Assembly (NCBI RefSeq): GCF_907164555.1
Contig: NZ_CAJQZC010000001.1
Location: 496,001 to 560,000, forward strand
Length of the DNA: 64,000 bases
Direction: 5' to 3'
Source: Paraburkholderia saeva
GTDB lineage: Bacteria; Pseudomonadota; Gammaproteobacteria; Burkholderiales; Burkholderiaceae
The notes beneath the pieces were generated by a model. That model was not told where the DNA came from and searched no databases. It worked only from the letters and a program-made list of their open reading frames with translations. Positions 63,006 to 64,000 of the stretch are shown one piece after another (position 1 is the stretch's first letter; every line of letters begins with the position of its first letter). The position numbers and the translations under genes are program-made.

Positions 63006-63908
63006 ATGAATGATCCGACGCGTCCGACGATTCTCGTGACGGGTTCAAATGGACAAGTGGGATTCGAGCTTGTCCGCTCGTTGCAGGGGCTTGGGAGGGT
63101 TGTGGCGCTCGATCGTCGTGGCCTCGATCTGTCTGACCTGGATCAGGTTCGCACGACCGTAAGGGAGATCGGACCAACGTTGATCGTCAACGCTGCTGCG
63201 TACACCGCCGTGGATCGTGCTGAGACTGAATCCGAATTGGCACACCGGATCAACGGATTGGCGCCCGGCGTGCTGGCTGAGGAGGCTGCGAATCTGGGTG
63301 CACCTCTGATTCATTTTTCGACCGATTACGTATTCGACGGCACAAAGGAAGGTACGTACGTCGAGGACGACCCAACGAATCCGCAGAACGAGTACGGTCG
63401 GGGAAAGCTAGCGGGCGAGCGCGCTATCGCGGATGTCGGTGGCCCGCACCTGGTATTTCGCACGAGTTGGGTTTACGGCGGGCGCGGCAAGAATTTCTTG
63501 CTGACGATGCTTCGACTGGCGGCGGAGAAGCCGGAGTTGAGGATTGTCGCGGACCAGTTCGGTGCGCCTACCTGGAGCACGACGATTGCCACGTTAACGG
63601 CACATGTCGTTGCACAGGGGTTCGACGCCGTCAAACGGGGTGAAACCGACTGGTGGACGCGGAAATCGGGAACCTATCACCTGACGGCGTCGGGTTCGAC
63701 TTCCTGGTTTGGATTTGCAGAGGCCATTTTCGAAACGGCCGCACTCGATTCAAAACCGACCGTGGTTCCAATCGCGGCCGCCGAATATCCCGTTCCGGCC
63801 AAACGTCCGGCGAATTCACGCCTGCTGACCGACAAGCTCGCTGCCGTATTCGGCCTGCGCGCACCGGACTGGCGCGAAGCGCTGGGGTTGTGTCTGGCGG
63901 AATCCTGA
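63006..63908 (+). CDS. rfbD: dTDP-4-dehydrorhamnose reductase
   Basis: Last enzyme of the pathway: NADPH reduction to dTDP-L-rhamnose. Length 300 aa. SDR motifs TGSNGQVGFELVRSL (about 11-25), NAAAYTAVDRAETE (about 61-74), and catalytic YGRGK (about 128-132, after FDGTKEGTYVEDDPTNPQNE) are intact. It lies 8 bp after rfbC, so all four rfb genes form one operon. Confidence 0.97.
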   Translation: MNDPTRPTILVTGSNGQVGFELVRSLQGLGRVVALDRRGLDLSDLDQVRTTVREIGPTLIVNAAAYTAVDRAETESELAHRINGLAPGVLAEEAANLGAPLIHFSTDYVFDGTKEGTYVEDDPTNPQNEYGRGKLAGERAIADVGGPHLVFRTSWVYGGRGKNFLLTMLRLAAEKPELRIVADQFGAPTWSTTIATLTAHVVAQGFDAVKRGETDWWTRKSGTYHLTASGSTSWFGFAEAIFETAALDSKPTVVPIAAAEYPVPAKRPANSRLLTDKLAAVFGLRAPDWREALGLCLAES

Positions 63909-63972
63909 GCGGTCAGGTTGCTGGGTGGGCGATTGCGCAATACTACTGCGAATCACTGGTCAAAAAAGACTG

Positions 63973-63994
63973 GGTGGCCGGCTCTCCGGCCACC
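63973..63994. terminator. Perfect hairpin downstream of rfbD
   Basis: 9-bp stem GGTGGCCGG / CCGGCCACC with loop CTCT, 65 bp after rfbD. The window ends before any T-tract can be judged, so it may be an operon terminator or a repeat element. Confidence 0.45.
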
Positions 63995-64000
63995 GGCGTC

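Overview
The window looks like a chromosomal segment of a Burkholderiaceae beta-proteobacterium, most like Paraburkholderia or Caballeronia. The evidence is high GC with strong third-position bias, a GroESL operon with a CIRCE element, the algH-ruvX-pyrR-pyrB-pyrX gene order, PHB-type esterase and PHA-synthase-like genes, and many LysR/MFS pairs. This assignment is inferred from gene content; no database search was run. I found no tRNA, rRNA, CRISPR array, intact insertion sequence or prophage.

Layout. 0.3-4.3 kb: PAS sensor kinase and a Fur-boxed TonB siderophore receptor. 4.5-11.9 kb: small unknown proteins, a divergent LysR/MFS pair, an exported tandem-domain protein, a TetR operon, and a Lys/Ala-rich protein behind a palindromic promoter. 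12-16 kb: phosphate region with two paralogous PstS proteins (one with a Pho box) and a CHAD protein. 17-19.2 kb: two-gene glycosyltransferase unit. 19.8-23.4 kb: translationally coupled operon of a membrane di-iron oxygenase, Rieske ferredoxin, ferredoxin reductase and TIM-barrel protein, resembling rhizobial mocDEF. 23.5-26 kb: DyP peroxidase, DMT transporter, small exported protein. 26.4-28.6 kb: uronate dehydrogenase and a hexuronate-type transporter. 28.7-30.3 kb: ribbon-helix-helix regulator with a four-half-site operator, then a PHB-depolymerase-type esterase. 30.4-36.2 kb: decayed aldo/keto reductase, MFS/LysR/SDR group sharing an operator-like motif, DUF3237 protein, ArsR/SRPBCC pair.

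36.6-47 kb: a KfrA-like coiled-coil protein built from 91-residue repeats, a DsbA/FrnE-like protein, a periplasmic binding protein coupled to a CHASE-PAS-PAS-GGDEF-EAL enzyme, and a DUF3141 protein. 47.5-51 kb: an unknown two-gene operon under two tandem LexA boxes, an AraC relic, and groESL. 51-64 kb: thiD, rubredoxin, a possible FimL/ChpA-like protein, algH-ruvX-pyrR-pyrB-pyrX-plsC, apaH, and the dTDP-rhamnose operon rfbBACD.

The least explained parts are the SOS-boxed operon (47519-48285), the two small DNA-binding-type proteins with striking symmetric operators (11283-11878 and 28696-29162), the mocDEF-like cluster, and the KfrA-like repeat protein. The aldo/keto reductase carries both a premature stop and a catalytic Lys-to-Arg change.
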